Assembly (NCBI GenBank): GCA_039621445.1
Contig: CP154954.1
Coordinates: 63,446,046 to 63,510,045 of the forward strand
DNA length: 64,000 bases
Source of the DNA: Euglena gracilis
Lineage: Eukaryota; Euglenida; Euglenophyceae; Euglenales
Reading direction: 5' to 3'
Part shown: in pieces, positions 40,501-51,259 of the stretch
How positions within the stretch are numbered: the first letter of the stretch is position 1
How the letters are laid out: every line of letters begins with the position of its first letter
Made by a program: the position numbers and the translations under genes
Notes under the pieces: model-generated
The model's database searches: none
What the model saw: the letters and a program-made list of their open reading frames with translations, nothing else
Told to the model about the DNA's origin: nothing

Positions 40501-43500
40501 GGGGGGAAGGGAGGGGTCCGGGCCAAAAATCAGTCAGTCACTCTGAAAAAAACAAATCACCCCCCCCCCCCCCGGGGGGTCGGCCAGTGCTTAAGCAATT
40601 GACTGGCCGCCAACCCATTGACTTTGGGTCAAAACCGGGTCAAAAAACTCGAAAAAATCGAAATTTTTTTTGCCCGAAACGATGTTTTTTTTGGCCTCCC
40701 GGACCCGGGAAAAACTGTTTTTGAGCCGAAAATGAGCGTTTTTCGACCCGCCAGCGCCCTGTTTTGGGCCGCCAACATACAATTTTTTACTGACCCCCCG
40801 GGGGGGGGGAGGGGGGGTCACTCCACTTTTTTAAAAACCAGTCAGTCACTGATTTTCGGAAAACCAGCCAGTCACTACCCCCCCCTCCCGGGGGGGGGGT
40901 TGGCAACTCAGAAAAACGGCCACTTTCCAGTCACTTTAGGCCATTTTAGGCCAAAAAAAAATTTCCGGCGCCTTTGGCGCCGTGTTAACTCAAGCCCCTT
41001 TTGCCCCCTCCTGGCCGACCCCCCCCCCACCCCCGGGGGGGAGGGGAGGGGGTCCGGGCCAAAAATCAGTCAGTCACTCTGAAAAAACAAGCCCCCCACC
41101 CCCCCCCCCCCGGGGGGTCGGCCAGTGCTTAAGCAATTGACTGGCCGCCAACCCATTGACTTTGGGTCAAAACCGGGTCAAAAAACTCGAAAAAATCGAA
41201 ATTTTTTTTTGCCCGAAACGATGTTTTTTTTGGCCTCCCGGACCCGGGAAAAACTGTTTTTGAGCCGAAAATGAGCGTTTTTCGACCCGCCAGCTCCCCC
41301 TTTGGGCCGCCAACATACAATTTTTTACTGACCCCCCGGGGGGGGGAGGGGGGGTCACTCCACTTTTTTAAAAACCAGTCAGTCACTGATTTTCGGAAAA
41401 CCAGCCAGTCACTACCCCCCCCTCCCGGGGGGGGGGGTTGGCAACTCAGAAAAACGGCCACTTTCCAGTCACTTTAGGCCATTTTAGGCCAAAAAAAAAA
41501 TTTCCGGCGCCTTTGGCGCCGTGTTAACTCAAGCCACTTTTGCCCACTCCTGGCCGACCCCCCCCCCCCCCCCCGGGGGAGGGGAGGGGGTCCGGGCCAA
41601 AAATCAGTCAGTCACTCTGAAAAAACAAGTCACCCCCCCCCCCCCCCCCAGGGGGTCGGCCAGTGCTTAAGCAATTGACTGGCCGCCAACCCATTGACTT
41701 TGGGTCAAAACCGGGTCAAAAAACTCGAAAAAATCGAAATTTTTTTTGCCCGAAACGATGTTTTTTTTGGCCTCCCGGACCCGGGAAAAACTGTTTTTGA
41801 GCCGAAAATGAGCGTTTTTCGACCCGCCAGCGCCCCGTTTTGGGCCGCCAACATACAATTTTTTACTGACCCCCCGGGGGGGGGGGGGGGGGGGGCACTC
41901 CACTTTTTTTAAAACCAGTCAATCACTGATTTTCGGAAAACCAGCCAGTCACTACCCCCCCCCCTCCCGGGGGGGGGGGTTGGCAACTCAGAAAAACGGC
42001 CACTTTCCAGTCACTTTAGGCCATTTTAGGCCAAAAAAAAAATTTCCGGCGCCTTTGGCGCCGTGTTAACTCAAGCCACTTTTGCCCACTCCTGGCCGAC
42101 CCCCCCCCCCTGGGGGGGAGTGGAGGGGGTCCGGGCCAAAAATCAGTCAGTCACTCTGAAAAAACAAGTCCCCCCCCCCCCCCCCCCCCGGGGGTCGGCC
42201 AGTGCTTAAGCAATTGACTGGCCGCCAACCCATTGACTTTGGGTCAAAACCGGGTCAAAAAACTCGAAAAAATCGAAATTTTTTTTGCCCGAAACGATGT
42301 TTTTTTTGGCCTCCCGGACCCGGGAAAAACTGTTTTTGAGCCGAAAATGAGCGTTTTTCGACCCGCCAGCGCCCTGTTTTGGGCCGCCAACATACAATTT
42401 TTTACTGACCCCCCGGGGGGGGGGAGGGGGGGTCACTCCACTTTTTTAAAAACCAGTCAGTCACTGATTTTCGGAAAACCAGCCAGTCACTACCCCCCCC
42501 TCCCGGGGGGGGGGGTTGGCAACTCAGAAAAACGGCCACTTTCCAGTCACTTTAGGCCATTTTAGGCCAAAAAAAAATTTCCGGCGCCTTTGGCGCCGTG
42601 TTAACTCAAGCCACTTTTGCCCACTCCTGGCCGACCCCCCCCCCCCTGGGGGGGAGTGGAGGGGGTCCGGGCCAAAAATCAGTCAGTCACTCTGAAAAAA
42701 CAAGTCACCCCCCCCCCCCCCGGGGGGGGCGGCCAGTGCTTAAGCAATTGACTGGCCGCCAACCCATTGACTTTGGGTCAAAACCGGGTCAAAAAACTCG
42801 AAAAAATCGAAATTTTTTTTGCCCGAAACGATGTTTTTTTTGGCCTCCCGGACCCGGGAAAAACTGTTTTTGAGCCGAAAATGAGCGTTTTTCGACCCGC
42901 CAGCGCCCTGTTTTGGGCCGCCAACATACAATTTTTTACTGACCCCCCGGGGGGGGGGGGAGGGGGGGTCACTCCACTTTTTTAAAAACCAGTCAGTCAC
43001 TGATTTTCGGAAAACCAGCCAGTCACTACCCCCCCCTCCCGGGGGGGGGGGTTGGCAACTCAGAAAAACGGCCACTTTCCAGTCACTTTAGGCCATTTTA
43101 GGCCAAAAAAAAAATTTCCGGCGCCTTTGGCGCCGTGTTAACTCAAGCCACTTTTGCCCACTCCTGGCCGACCCCCCCCCCCCCGGGGGGAGGGGAGGGG
43201 GTCCGGGCCAAAAATCAGTCAGTCACTCTGAAAAAACAAGTCACCCAACCCCCCCCCCCCCCCCCCCGGGGGGTCGGCCAGTGCTTAAGCAATTGACTGG
43301 CCGCCAACCCATTGACTTTGGGTCAAAACCGGGTCAAAAAACTCGAAAAAATCGAAATTTTTTTTGCCCGAAACGATGTTTTTTTTGGCCTCCCGGACCC
43401 GGAAAAACTGTTTTTGAGCCGAAAATAGCGTTTTTCGACCCGCCAGCGCCCCGTTTTTGGGCCGCCAAAATACAATTTTTACTGCCCCCCGCGGGGGGGG

Positions 43501-45857
43501 GGAGGGGGGGTCACTCCACTTTTTTAAAAACCAGTCAGTCACTGATTTTCGGAAAACCAGCCAGTCACTACCCCCCCCTTCGGGGGGGGGGGTTGGCAAC
43601 TCAGAAAAACGGCCACTTTCCAGTCACTTTAGGCCACTTTAGGCAAAAAAAAATATTCCGGCACCTTTGGCGCCGTGTGTTAACTCAAGCCACTTTTGCC
43701 CACTCCTGGCCCCCCCCCCCCCCGGGGGGGGGGAGGGAGGGGGTCCGGGCCAAAAATCAGTCAGTCACTCTGAAAAAACAAGTCACCCCCCCCTGGGGGG
43801 GGGGTCGGCCAGTGCTTAAGCAATGACTGACCGAAAAAACATTGAATTTGGATCAAAAACGAGAAAAAAAAGTCGAAAAAAGACGAATTTTTTTTGCCCG
43901 AAACGATGTTTTTTTTGGCCTCCCGGACCGGAAAAACTGGTTTTGAGCCGAAAATGAGCATTTTTCGACCCGCCAGCGCCGTGTTTTGCCGCCAACCCAT
44001 TGACTTTGGGTCATTTTCGGGTCAAAAAAGTCGAAAAAAATCGAAAATTGCTCGAAACGATATTTTTGGCCTCCCATACACCAAAACAGTGTTTTCCAGC
44101 CCAAAATGAGCGTTTTTTCGACCCGCCAGTGCCCCTGTTTTGGGCCGACAACCCCCAAACCCATATTTTTTTGGCCTTCCGGACCTGGAAAAACTGTTTT
44201 TGAGCCCAAAATGACCGTTTTTTTTGACCCCCTGGTCTCCCGTTTCATCCACAAATCCCTTGCATTTTAGATAAAAGAGCTCCATGGAATGGGCCGGTTT
44301 ATATGGGGGGTTCAATGAAGGGGTGGTTGCGCTCTCATTCAGAGCTCAGCACTCACTATTCAAAACCTGGTTATAGCACCCCAAATTTCGAAATTTTTCG
44401 GAGTCTGGTAGGACCCAAAATAGCACCCAAAACACCCCATTTGGGGTGATTTTCGTACTTTCTCATGAAATTAGCATTTTTGAGGCCAGATGATCCAGAA
44501 AAATCGATTTTTTTTGTAATTCGTTGTCAGATATTGAGATTTTTACCAACATTTTCAGGTGAAAATCGAGGTCGTCGGCCCGAGATTGGGGGTGGTATTA
44601 ACTCGGTCTGAAGTCGGACCCCGGGGGGATGTTATTTGGGGGGGGTGTTATTTGGGGGGAGGGTTTAATGTTGAGAAACTTCCATTTCATGTTGAGAAGG
44701 TTCCATTTTTCTATGGCATTCCAACGCTGTTGGGCTTTGGTGCAACGTCAATCAGGAGCGCGAGCGCGCGTGGTGGCGACGAGGCGGGGGACACCTGCTG
44801 CGGACCAGTTCGCCATTGCCTCCGCCAGCAGGGTCTTTTCCGGGGTGTTCCGGCCCCAGTCACCTGAGACCAACCACCCGGTGTGGCAGGCGGAGGGCCG
44901 CCTGACAGCGTGGCACGGACTGGGCCTGAGCTGGGGTTGAGCTGGGTCCGAATAAAGTCCAGCAAAGTCTGCAAAACAGGAACAGCAAAACAAAATGGTC
45001 GTTGAAGACCCCCACCTCGGGTGGACCAGTGCCGGCCTCTGGAGGGGCGGCTCGGCAGTGCCGGTTTTCCCAAGGGAATTAAAATGGCAAAAAATGTGTC
45101 GAAAATTGGCAGGGAAGCCTTTTGGTAGCCGAGAAAGGAAGTAGACAAAAAAAAAACAAAAAAAAACTAAACTTTGCATGTCTTGAAACATGCCAAGAGG
45201 TCGGTGGTGGAAATGAGAATTTTGAAAATTCTGGCTCCACACACATACTTCAGCTGAAATTATGAATGAGAAATTCAAGGAGGAAACACACTCACTTATT
45301 ACTTTTTGATTAATCTTTTATTTCTGTATTTTTTTGACCGTCCTGAAAGTTTTAATCCTACACCACGTGAGAAAAATCATCACCGATAGAAGAAAAGCCA
45401 CAGATGTGGTTGGGAAGGAACCAGGGCAAGAAAAAAAGATTAGATTATGGGATATAAAATATTTATAATACATTAAGATTATTAAAGATTATTATTATTA
45501 AGATTGTTAAATAGATAATTATATGACGTTAGACAATATTATCTGATATTAGATAATATTAGATGATGGGGCACAGATATACCCATCCAGAAATCTAAAA
45601 CACCATGAAATAGGGTAGCAGAGGTCATTCCAATCGGGTGGGGTGCGAAATGGGGTCAGCGATCAGGTTCATTCAAACCAACGAACACATTTGATTCTGG
45701 CGTGTTTGGTACTTCATTCCTCCAACAGTCGCGGATCCATGTGACATTTTATGGGCCCCTTCCCCCCACCAAGGGCCGAACACCTACACTGAGGAACGCC
45801 ACCTCGGAGTGCTGCGCCAGGGCGTGGAGGACGTCGTCGGGCTCCATCCCAGAAAAC
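13830..45857 (-). CDS. ACP5-like purple acid phosphatase (metallophosphoesterase), 11 exons, complete
   Basis: Exons (minus strand): 45857-45784 (ATG 45847), 44863-44795, 19288-19223, 18514-18442, 17541-17400, 16388-16275, 15849-15724, 15480-15429, 15202-15126, 14469-14392, 13877-13830 (TGA). All introns are GT-AG and every phase matches, giving 302 residues. The order of motifs follows tartrate-resistant acid phosphatase: GDWG (residues 22-25), CGDSFYSS (53-60), FEDVF near 80, GNHD (98-101), QIAYTQISKRW, FVLDHY, CHRPFYSSGS (187-196), GDDH (223-226), VSGAG and a C-terminal beta segment. Such enzymes hydrolyse phosphomonoesters with an Fe(III)-divalent metal pair; the Tyr ligand (Y58) that gives the purple colour is present. 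Two changes stand out: the usual GDNFY reads GDSFY, and GHDH reads GDDH, replacing a His metal ligand by Asp. No signal peptide follows the chosen ATG, which lies 10 nt after a trans-splice acceptor, so a cytosolic form or a missed upstream exon is possible. Intron 2 is 25.5 kb and contains the satellite array. Confidence 0.94.
16685..17333. mobile_element. C/G-tract element with internal minisatellite, in phosphatase intron 5
   Basis: The ends are TTAACCCCCCCCCCATTTAA and its inverted partner near 17310-17333. The word TAAACCGACC recurs at both ends, and between them lie about a dozen degenerate ~22-bp repeats of the type CCCAAAATTAGGCATTTGC (16860-17175). Confidence 0.75.
19394..44668. mobile_element. 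Proposed 25.3-kb element with C/G-tract inverted ends enclosing a satellite
   Basis: The left end reads CTAACCCCCCCAAATAACAC and the right end reads GGTGTTATTTGGGGGG, then AGGGTTTAA: inverted copies of one motif with TAA-type borders. The sequence next to each end (for example TCGGCCCGAGA on the right) resembles the matching subterminal parts of the 634-bp element at 46.2 kb, which supports reading both ends as one unit. It occupies all but about 230 nt of phosphatase intron 2. Alternatively, two independent short elements happen to flank the array. Confidence 0.55.
19980..44240. repeat. Tandem satellite, about 44 units of ~539 bp
   Basis: The anchor CAATTGACTGGCCGCC recurs about every 539 bp from 20655 to 43290, with decayed units at 39526 and 43820 and partial units at both edges. 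Each unit has an AT/CG-rich base part (AAACTCGAAAAAATCGAAAT, GAGCGTTTTTCGACCCGCC) and four C-tract/G-tract junctions of variable length, plus the hairpin GGCGCCTTTGGCGCC and several CAGTCAGTCAC motifs. At the edges the base part alone repeats at about 150-180 bp. Apparent reading frames on both strands are by-products of the repeat. Confidence 0.97.
45300..45600. other. AT-rich stretch in phosphatase intron 1
   Basis: ATTA/TTAT-rich sequence with repeated GATATTAGATAATATT phrases. No coding signal. Confidence 0.7.
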
Positions 45858-45859
45858 CT
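45848..45859 (-). promoter_or_regulatory. Predicted spliced-leader acceptor, phosphatase gene
   Basis: GACGACAG is followed by GTTTTCTGGG and the ATG. The spacing of 10 nt resembles the other three genes. Confidence 0.55.
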
Positions 45860-46193
45860 GTCGTCCAAAGAGGGAAAGAGGTGCCAGACCTAATACAAAA
45901 CAACGACAAAAGGGACTGGGTGTGTGCCAAAATTCGCTCTCGCCAAAGGTGAGTGTGCATATGGCGGACACGTGTCTCAGAACCGCAGGGCAACCGCATG
46001 GCAAACCAAAACGCGGTCAGGAAGCAAATCAAAACAACGAGAGGGCAGAAAAATACCCAACCCCCCTAATAAAAGCACGGGTGCGCGCATAGCGGACAGC
46101 CTATGGTGGGGGGGTTATCACACTCTTCCCCTCCCAGAAAAATGATTGCAGCACTGTTTTTCATCCACTCAGCCAAGGCAAGGAAGAATTGCA

Positions 46194-46827
46194 TTAACCC
46201 CCCCAAATATAAGACACCGGTGTCTTATATTTGGGTGTCGACCAATTTCGCCAAAGGGTGTCTTATATTTGGGTCTCAGGCGGATGACTGAGGTCTGTCT
46301 TATATTTGGACACTTTTCCAGCAAGCATGTTGTTGTGCTAATGTCCTCGTACCTTCATATATAGGGTTTTCTTCATGTCTGACGGGTTGTCTTCCGACGC
46401 TTTGGAGAGTGTGTATGCTGAAAGCGACCAATCTGCAAGAGGTGATGAACTTGGCACAACGGACTGCCTCATTTTTTAGAAATTGGAAAATAGGAACACT
46501 GGCACATTTGTCTGAACGTCATGTCATTCATCACCACTTGCAGATTGGTCGCTTTCTTGCTGTTGAAAATAATAGATTCTCAACCTTGATCTGCTACACC
46601 CAAAAAGCAGTTGCTTCACCCAAAAGCAGTAGACTGGACGTGCATTCGTTGATTTCATCGCGCCTTCACTGTGGAAGGCCTTTCATGGGGGTTGTATTAT
46701 ATTTGGAGAAGTAGGTGCCAGCCCGGGGGTCTCTTATATTTGGGTGTCGGCCCGAGAATCCCCAAAGAGTGTCTTATATTTGGGGGGTGTTTTATAATGA
46801 GGGGTGTCTTATATTTGGGGGGGTTAA
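46194..46827. mobile_element. C/G-tract element with perfect inverted ends and TTAA borders
   Basis: The ends are perfect 25-bp inverted repeats beginning TTAACCCCCCCAAATATAAG. The word TGTCTTATATTTGG recurs about seven times inside. TTAA borders with C-tract ends recall piggyBac-type MITEs. No transposase is encoded. Confidence 0.8.
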
Positions 46828-46829
46828 TT

Positions 46830-49674
46830 ACAGTTGTAACGCCCTCCCTCCCTAAACAACCTCACTCCCTGAAACACATTGAGTTTTTTTTATATCTGCA
46901 GCTCTCAAAAAGGTTACACCAGGGCTGATGTAAATTTGCTAATCCCTGTTAATATACTGCTGAGAGTCTGGGCGAGGGTGATGATCATACCCGTGACCAT
47001 CCTGTGACCCTCGGGATTGCTCTGGGATGTCAGGCTCCATGTTGTCCATCGAGGGTTGTGGGGATGGTCCCCTGCTGGCAGCCTGAGAAGCCAGAATGAG
47101 TGCACTGGGGTCAGCATCGGGGCACCGCCACAAGCATGCCAGACACCACCTGGACGGGGTTTGGGCCATGCCACCAAAAGACCGACTGTAGAACGGGGTG
47201 CAAGCCGCCTGGCACGTTGCATCGCACCTCGCTGGACCTCGCGGGCACATCGGATTCCCGTGTTCGGCTGGAGGGGCGCTCTGGAGAAGGGAGCGATTGA
47301 ATGCAGGCCAGCTCCCCCAAGTTGACCCCAATGGCTTGGTCTGAACACCATCCCTTGTCTTCCCGAAAGAAAGCACAATCCTGCACTCCTCAGCACAAAT
47401 GCCCGTGCCAACAAAATTTGGGGATGAAATGGGGCAACATTACGATGAAGAGCTTTGCCTTCGAACCAAGAACCTCAAGGCAAGAATTGCCCGACCTGGG
47501 CAAACATCCCTTGAAAGGGACGTTTTTTGGTGGAGCACGTCACGACGCACATGCACACGTCCCCCACCTTGCGGAGGTGATGGGCTGGCCCCAGAGCGTG
47601 TGCGGCACAGCACACAGCCAACAGTGTGGTTTCCCTGTCACTGCAGGGCGTTTTGCATTTCATTATGCCAGTGGCCTGACGCAGCAACGCTGCTGCCACA
47701 GGTGATTCTCTTGGTTTGCCCCTCCGAGCACCTATCTTCTGCAAGCCAACCAGAAGAAGGTGCGTGTCCATTCCAAAAAAATGCGCATCTGCACATTTTT
47801 TTGAGTTTCCAAAAAATGCGCCCCTGCGTATTCCTATTCGTGCGCATTCCCGCCTGTTCCTGCGTATTCCCATAACTTGCACATTTCAGGTTTGGGACAC
47901 CGTGGAACCATTTGGTATTCTTGTGTGTGAGCGAGGGTTGTGCCTGCAATGAGGTCCCTCCCATGCTCACCCCCAGAGTTCCCGGCCCTGCCTCAGAAGC
48001 CTTTGCACGCACCCGCAAACACACGGTGGCAAAGCCAGGCCTGGGGCGCCTGTGTTCACACACACTCTCGGCACAGAGCGTGCTGAGTGTGTGCCCAGTC
48101 ATGCACTGTGCTGCAGACGTGGCGAGGCAGCTGCGAAAGGCATGATAAGTAGCTGAAGCAGGAAACAACGGGCGGGAAATGTGGTTGTGGTAAATTCAAT
48201 CAGGGCATATTTATGGCATTTACTTATTTATGTAATTTATTCATTTATTTTCTTATTAAGTTTTGGCCTGGAGGAGGCATTGAACCATTTGCAATATTCA
48301 TATGTACATTCCGCATGTGGAATGCGTAAGTGGGAATTTTCACTGAAATGGCCAATATTTTGTTACTCTGTGTGAAAAGTGCATTTCAGGTCCTTTAGTC
48401 CAAAAAATGTTTCTTTTCCCTCAAAGATGTGAAATACAGCTTTAAAAAAAAGGTATTATTTCATCAATCTTTGAACAGAAATTTTCGGACGGCGCTGCAT
48501 GCTAACAGCTGGATTATTCAAAGGAATGAAGGTTTTCTGGGCAGATGGGAGGAAATGCATTTTCAACCCGATTTTGGGTTTTGGAGTGGTTGGTGGCAGT
48601 GTGACGTAGTGTTGGTGGCAGTGTGACGGCCTGGCGCCGGGGGCACGCAGAAGAGGTGAATTGGTGAATGGGTGAATTGGAGTATGCAGGCGTGCATTCT
48701 GGCTTGCACAATGACTTGAGTTGTATCGGGTTGGTGTTGCGGTGGCCAGTGCCTGGAGCACTACGCCACGACCAAAAGCACTTAGGGGACCGTGTCTGGT
48801 TCACACCAGACATCCACTTTGTGTGGAAAAGAAAAAATTTCGGTGAACACGTGTGAACACAAATAAAAATTTTGGTGAACACAAAAAATGATTAAATATA
48901 AAGCAGCCTTGATTCCCCTGTGGGTTTCAAATTGTATGACAGGGCGGGCTGTGATCGGTCAAAGGCTTCGGTGGCGAACTCGAATTTACAGATTTTCCCT
49001 TTGTTGGTGTGCACATTTGCCCACACTAACCTTCAAAAAAACCTGGCCCCAAAACCCAACTAATATAATCAGGGTGTGATCTGGTGCCCCAGGATACGGC
49101 AATGGAAGCAGGGATTTTGCCAGTTAGGGTGCCTAAGAGCACCCCTCCCCTTCTCCACCTTTTGCTGGGGCCTCTGGAGGTTGTGTGGCTCTCAGGGGCT
49201 TGTGAATGCGCACTTGCGCAGCCAAGGGGCGAGGTGGGATGGGGAACGCTGCCAGGCACAAGGGCTTCACTGGACCGTGGTTTGCTCCCAGAAAATGCCG
49301 TTTTTTGTCGCATGAACTTTGGCAGACAGGGTATTTTCCCGGTCAGTGGAGGTGGTGGTAAAAAAAAAAGGCGGACCAAGACTTGGAAACTGTGGTCCCC
49401 ATTTAGGTACCATGCGTTTCAGCTGCCAGGTGTTTCCCCCGTGAATGACGCCATCGTGGGTGGGCATTAAAGAATGCGCTATTGCGCATTAAACTGTTAA
49501 AAATGCAACAGCCATTTCCCACCGTTGAAATAAGGCGTCTGACCACTCAGCTGCACCCAGCTCGAGGGAGCTGGGTGATTTTTTTTTATAACCAATCCTG
49601 TGGGGGGGGGGGGTGTCTCGAAGCACGGCTGGAAAACTTTGGCAAGGTGGACCCCTGGGGGAGGGGCCCCAAAC
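46830..49674. other. Gene-poor region apart from one uncertain open region
   Basis: It includes a TGCGCATTC/TGCGTATTC phrase cluster (47780-47880). Several frames are open but none has splice and codon support. Confidence 0.4.
46939..47376 (-). other. Open region of uncertain coding status
   Basis: All three minus frames and parts of the plus frames stay open here. One minus frame reads 145 codons with several cysteines (CDATCQAACTPF, RWCLACLWRCPDADPS) and a polar tail ending at 46939. There is no ATG with an acceptor, no GC3 bias and no recognised domain. It could be a decayed mobile-element reading frame. Confidence 0.25.
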
Positions 49675-49764
49675 CTTGGTGGTGGCGACGGCCACGCCGC
49701 ACCAGCCGGCTCGGGCTCGGGCTGGGGTCGCCGTCGAGCAGGTGCAGGGCGTCGGTTTGTGACC
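49675..49764 (-). CDS. Isolated candidate exon, unknown product
   Basis: A 90-nt stretch flanked by an AG (49666-49665) and an AAG|GTTTGG donor. In one frame nearly every codon ends in G or C (TDALHLLDGDPSPSPSRLVR, RGRRHH), as in the confident exons. It lies downstream of the stop of the membrane-anchor gene, so it would start or continue another gene. No neighbouring exon was found. Confidence 0.4.
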
Positions 49765-50118
49765 CTCGGGGGGAGGGGTTCCAGCTCAGAGGCTGGAAAA
49801 TTTGGGTTGGCTGGAAAAAGGCTGCTGTCTGACCCCATGAGGGTCCCCCGGCTGTTGGGCCCGAAAATCGAAACTGCAAAACCACCCAAAAAGCTGCCAA
49901 TTATGCAAAAAGACAATCGATTGTTTTTTGACCCAAATTTGCCCTGGCCAACCCATTTTTGCCCATTTTTGGCCATCTTTTTGCACACCTGAAAATCGAA
50001 AATCCATCACCGTCCAGCCGCCCTTTGGGCAGTTGGGAAATAATTAAAACTCATCGATGGGGGTTCCGGGTCTGGAAAAGGCTGCTGGCCGGCTGGACCC
50101 CTGGGGATGGGGTCCACT

Positions 50119-51257
50119 TCAGCTTGAGCGGCCCCTGAGCAGGAGGGCGCGGGAGAGGAGGATAAGGCCGAGGAGGCAGACAAGGGCGAGGGGGGCCGCC
50201 CACTTGTGCCCCACCAGCCGCTGGCAGAGGGAGCGGCCGGGGGCCGCCGGTCGACCACACCGCTGCTCTCCGCGTCGTACATGGTCCCCGACGAGATGTT
50301 CAGTGAGCGGGGGGGGGGGGAGTGGGTGGGAACAAAATTTGGTGGGCATTAAAATGCCCCAACTGTGCACTTGCTTTTTGAAAATCGGTCAAAAATACCC
50401 CGAATGTCTTCCCTGGTCCGAAGCAGAGAAAATCGTTTGGAGAAAAATAGAGAAAAAGAGGAAAACACGGAAAAATTGGTTCCAAGGTGGGGGTCTGACC
50501 TCTATCTTCACACCCTCCCTGGTGGTACACTTTTTTTGTGAATCAATCAATTGTTCACGTCGGCGACGATTTCGATCACATAATATTGTGCACTCACCTG
50601 CAATCCAAAAAATCCTGCCAGGACCTGTGCACTCCTCCAATTTTTTTTTGAGGGGGGGAGGAGCGCCATTGTTGGCTAGCGTAGCACATGCGATCCTCTC
50701 ACCCTGGCCAACCACCCTTGCTTGTTTGGTGTTTTTTTTTTGGGGGGGGGGGTTTGGGGGCAGGGTATTAAATGAGCATTGGTTTTGCATATTTGCGATG
50801 GAGAGAGCATCTCCAAGAAGGTTAAAAATGCAGAGTCCCCACTTTCCATCTCCATGCACATGCGAGCGCACGTGTATGCACAACACAAACAAAACCAGCA
50901 CCAGCACCACAAAAGCAACCAATGCGCCGACAGTTTGGGATCGCATCGGCGCTCTTCGGGTTGTGCGCTACAGAGAGAGCAGCGGTGCTTCGTGAATCAT
51001 GAACAGCAGCACCCCTGAGGTGAGGGCGGGCAGGGGCGGGCAGGGGATGACGCCTGGTCCCCAGACCATGTGAAAAACACCAGCTCATGGTGATGGCTGA
51101 GACGAAGCTCCTGATGACCCACGCCGACACACCCCGAGGATGCGGCGGGGCAAGCCACGAACCACACCTCACGCTGCACGATCACTGCGGCGAGAGGAGT
51201 CCGCGGCCAGCCGCATCTGTCGCGTCGGCACGGCCGGGCCGGCTGGCCATGGGGAGG
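50119..51257 (-). CDS. Small protein with C-terminal membrane anchor, two exons
   Basis: Exon 1 is 51257-51191 (7-nt leader, ATG at 51250, MASRPGRADATDAAGRGLLS) and exon 2 is about 50295-50119, ending in TGA. The C-terminus is a clear single membrane segment, HKWAAPLALVCLLGLILLSR, followed by ALLLRGRSS. The product is about 77-78 residues, in the style of a tail-anchored protein of the secretory pathway; I cannot name a family, and SNARE-like is only a guess. The intron is nonconventional (CAGTGA pairing with TCACTG). Third-position GC favours the frame SSGTMYDAESSGVVDRRPP in the first half of exon 2 but another frame for the membrane segment; adding one base to the C5 run at 50239-50243 (G5 on the plus strand) would unite them. 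Taken strictly, the consensus splice gives one frame throughout with a less natural middle. The trans-splice acceptor is at 51259-51258. Confidence 0.55.
50296..51190 (-). other. Nonconventional intron of the membrane-anchor gene
   Basis: CCG-CAGTGA at the donor end pairs with TCACTG-AACAT at the acceptor end, and complementarity continues weakly beyond. A TCTCG direct repeat at both borders leaves the exact join ambiguous. Confidence 0.65.
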
Positions 51258-51259
51258 CT
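51251..51259 (-). promoter_or_regulatory. Predicted spliced-leader acceptor, membrane-anchor gene
   Basis: CATCTCTTTGCAG is followed by CCTCCCC and the ATG, with a good pyrimidine tract. Confidence 0.6.

Noticed and set aside
20000-44000. Dozens of similar reading frames on both strands across the satellite, for example MTLGQNRVKKLEKIEIFF and the reverse MYVGGPKRGAGGSKNAHF types
   Set aside because: They repeat with the 539-bp unit, are cut by variable C/G tracts that shift frame, and have no start or splice context. Conservation follows the DNA repeat, not protein selection.
19980-44240. The array as a CRISPR or as a centromere
   Set aside because: Units are ~539 bp with no unique spacers, and the host is eukaryotic. 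The array is embedded in an intron of an intact gene, and nothing in the sequence shows centromere function.
46914-48170. Several overlapping frames of 100-176 codons near 47-48 kb as genes
   Set aside because: Many frames are open at once, with no GC3 bias, no acceptor-ATG pair and no recognised domain. One is kept only as an uncertain region.
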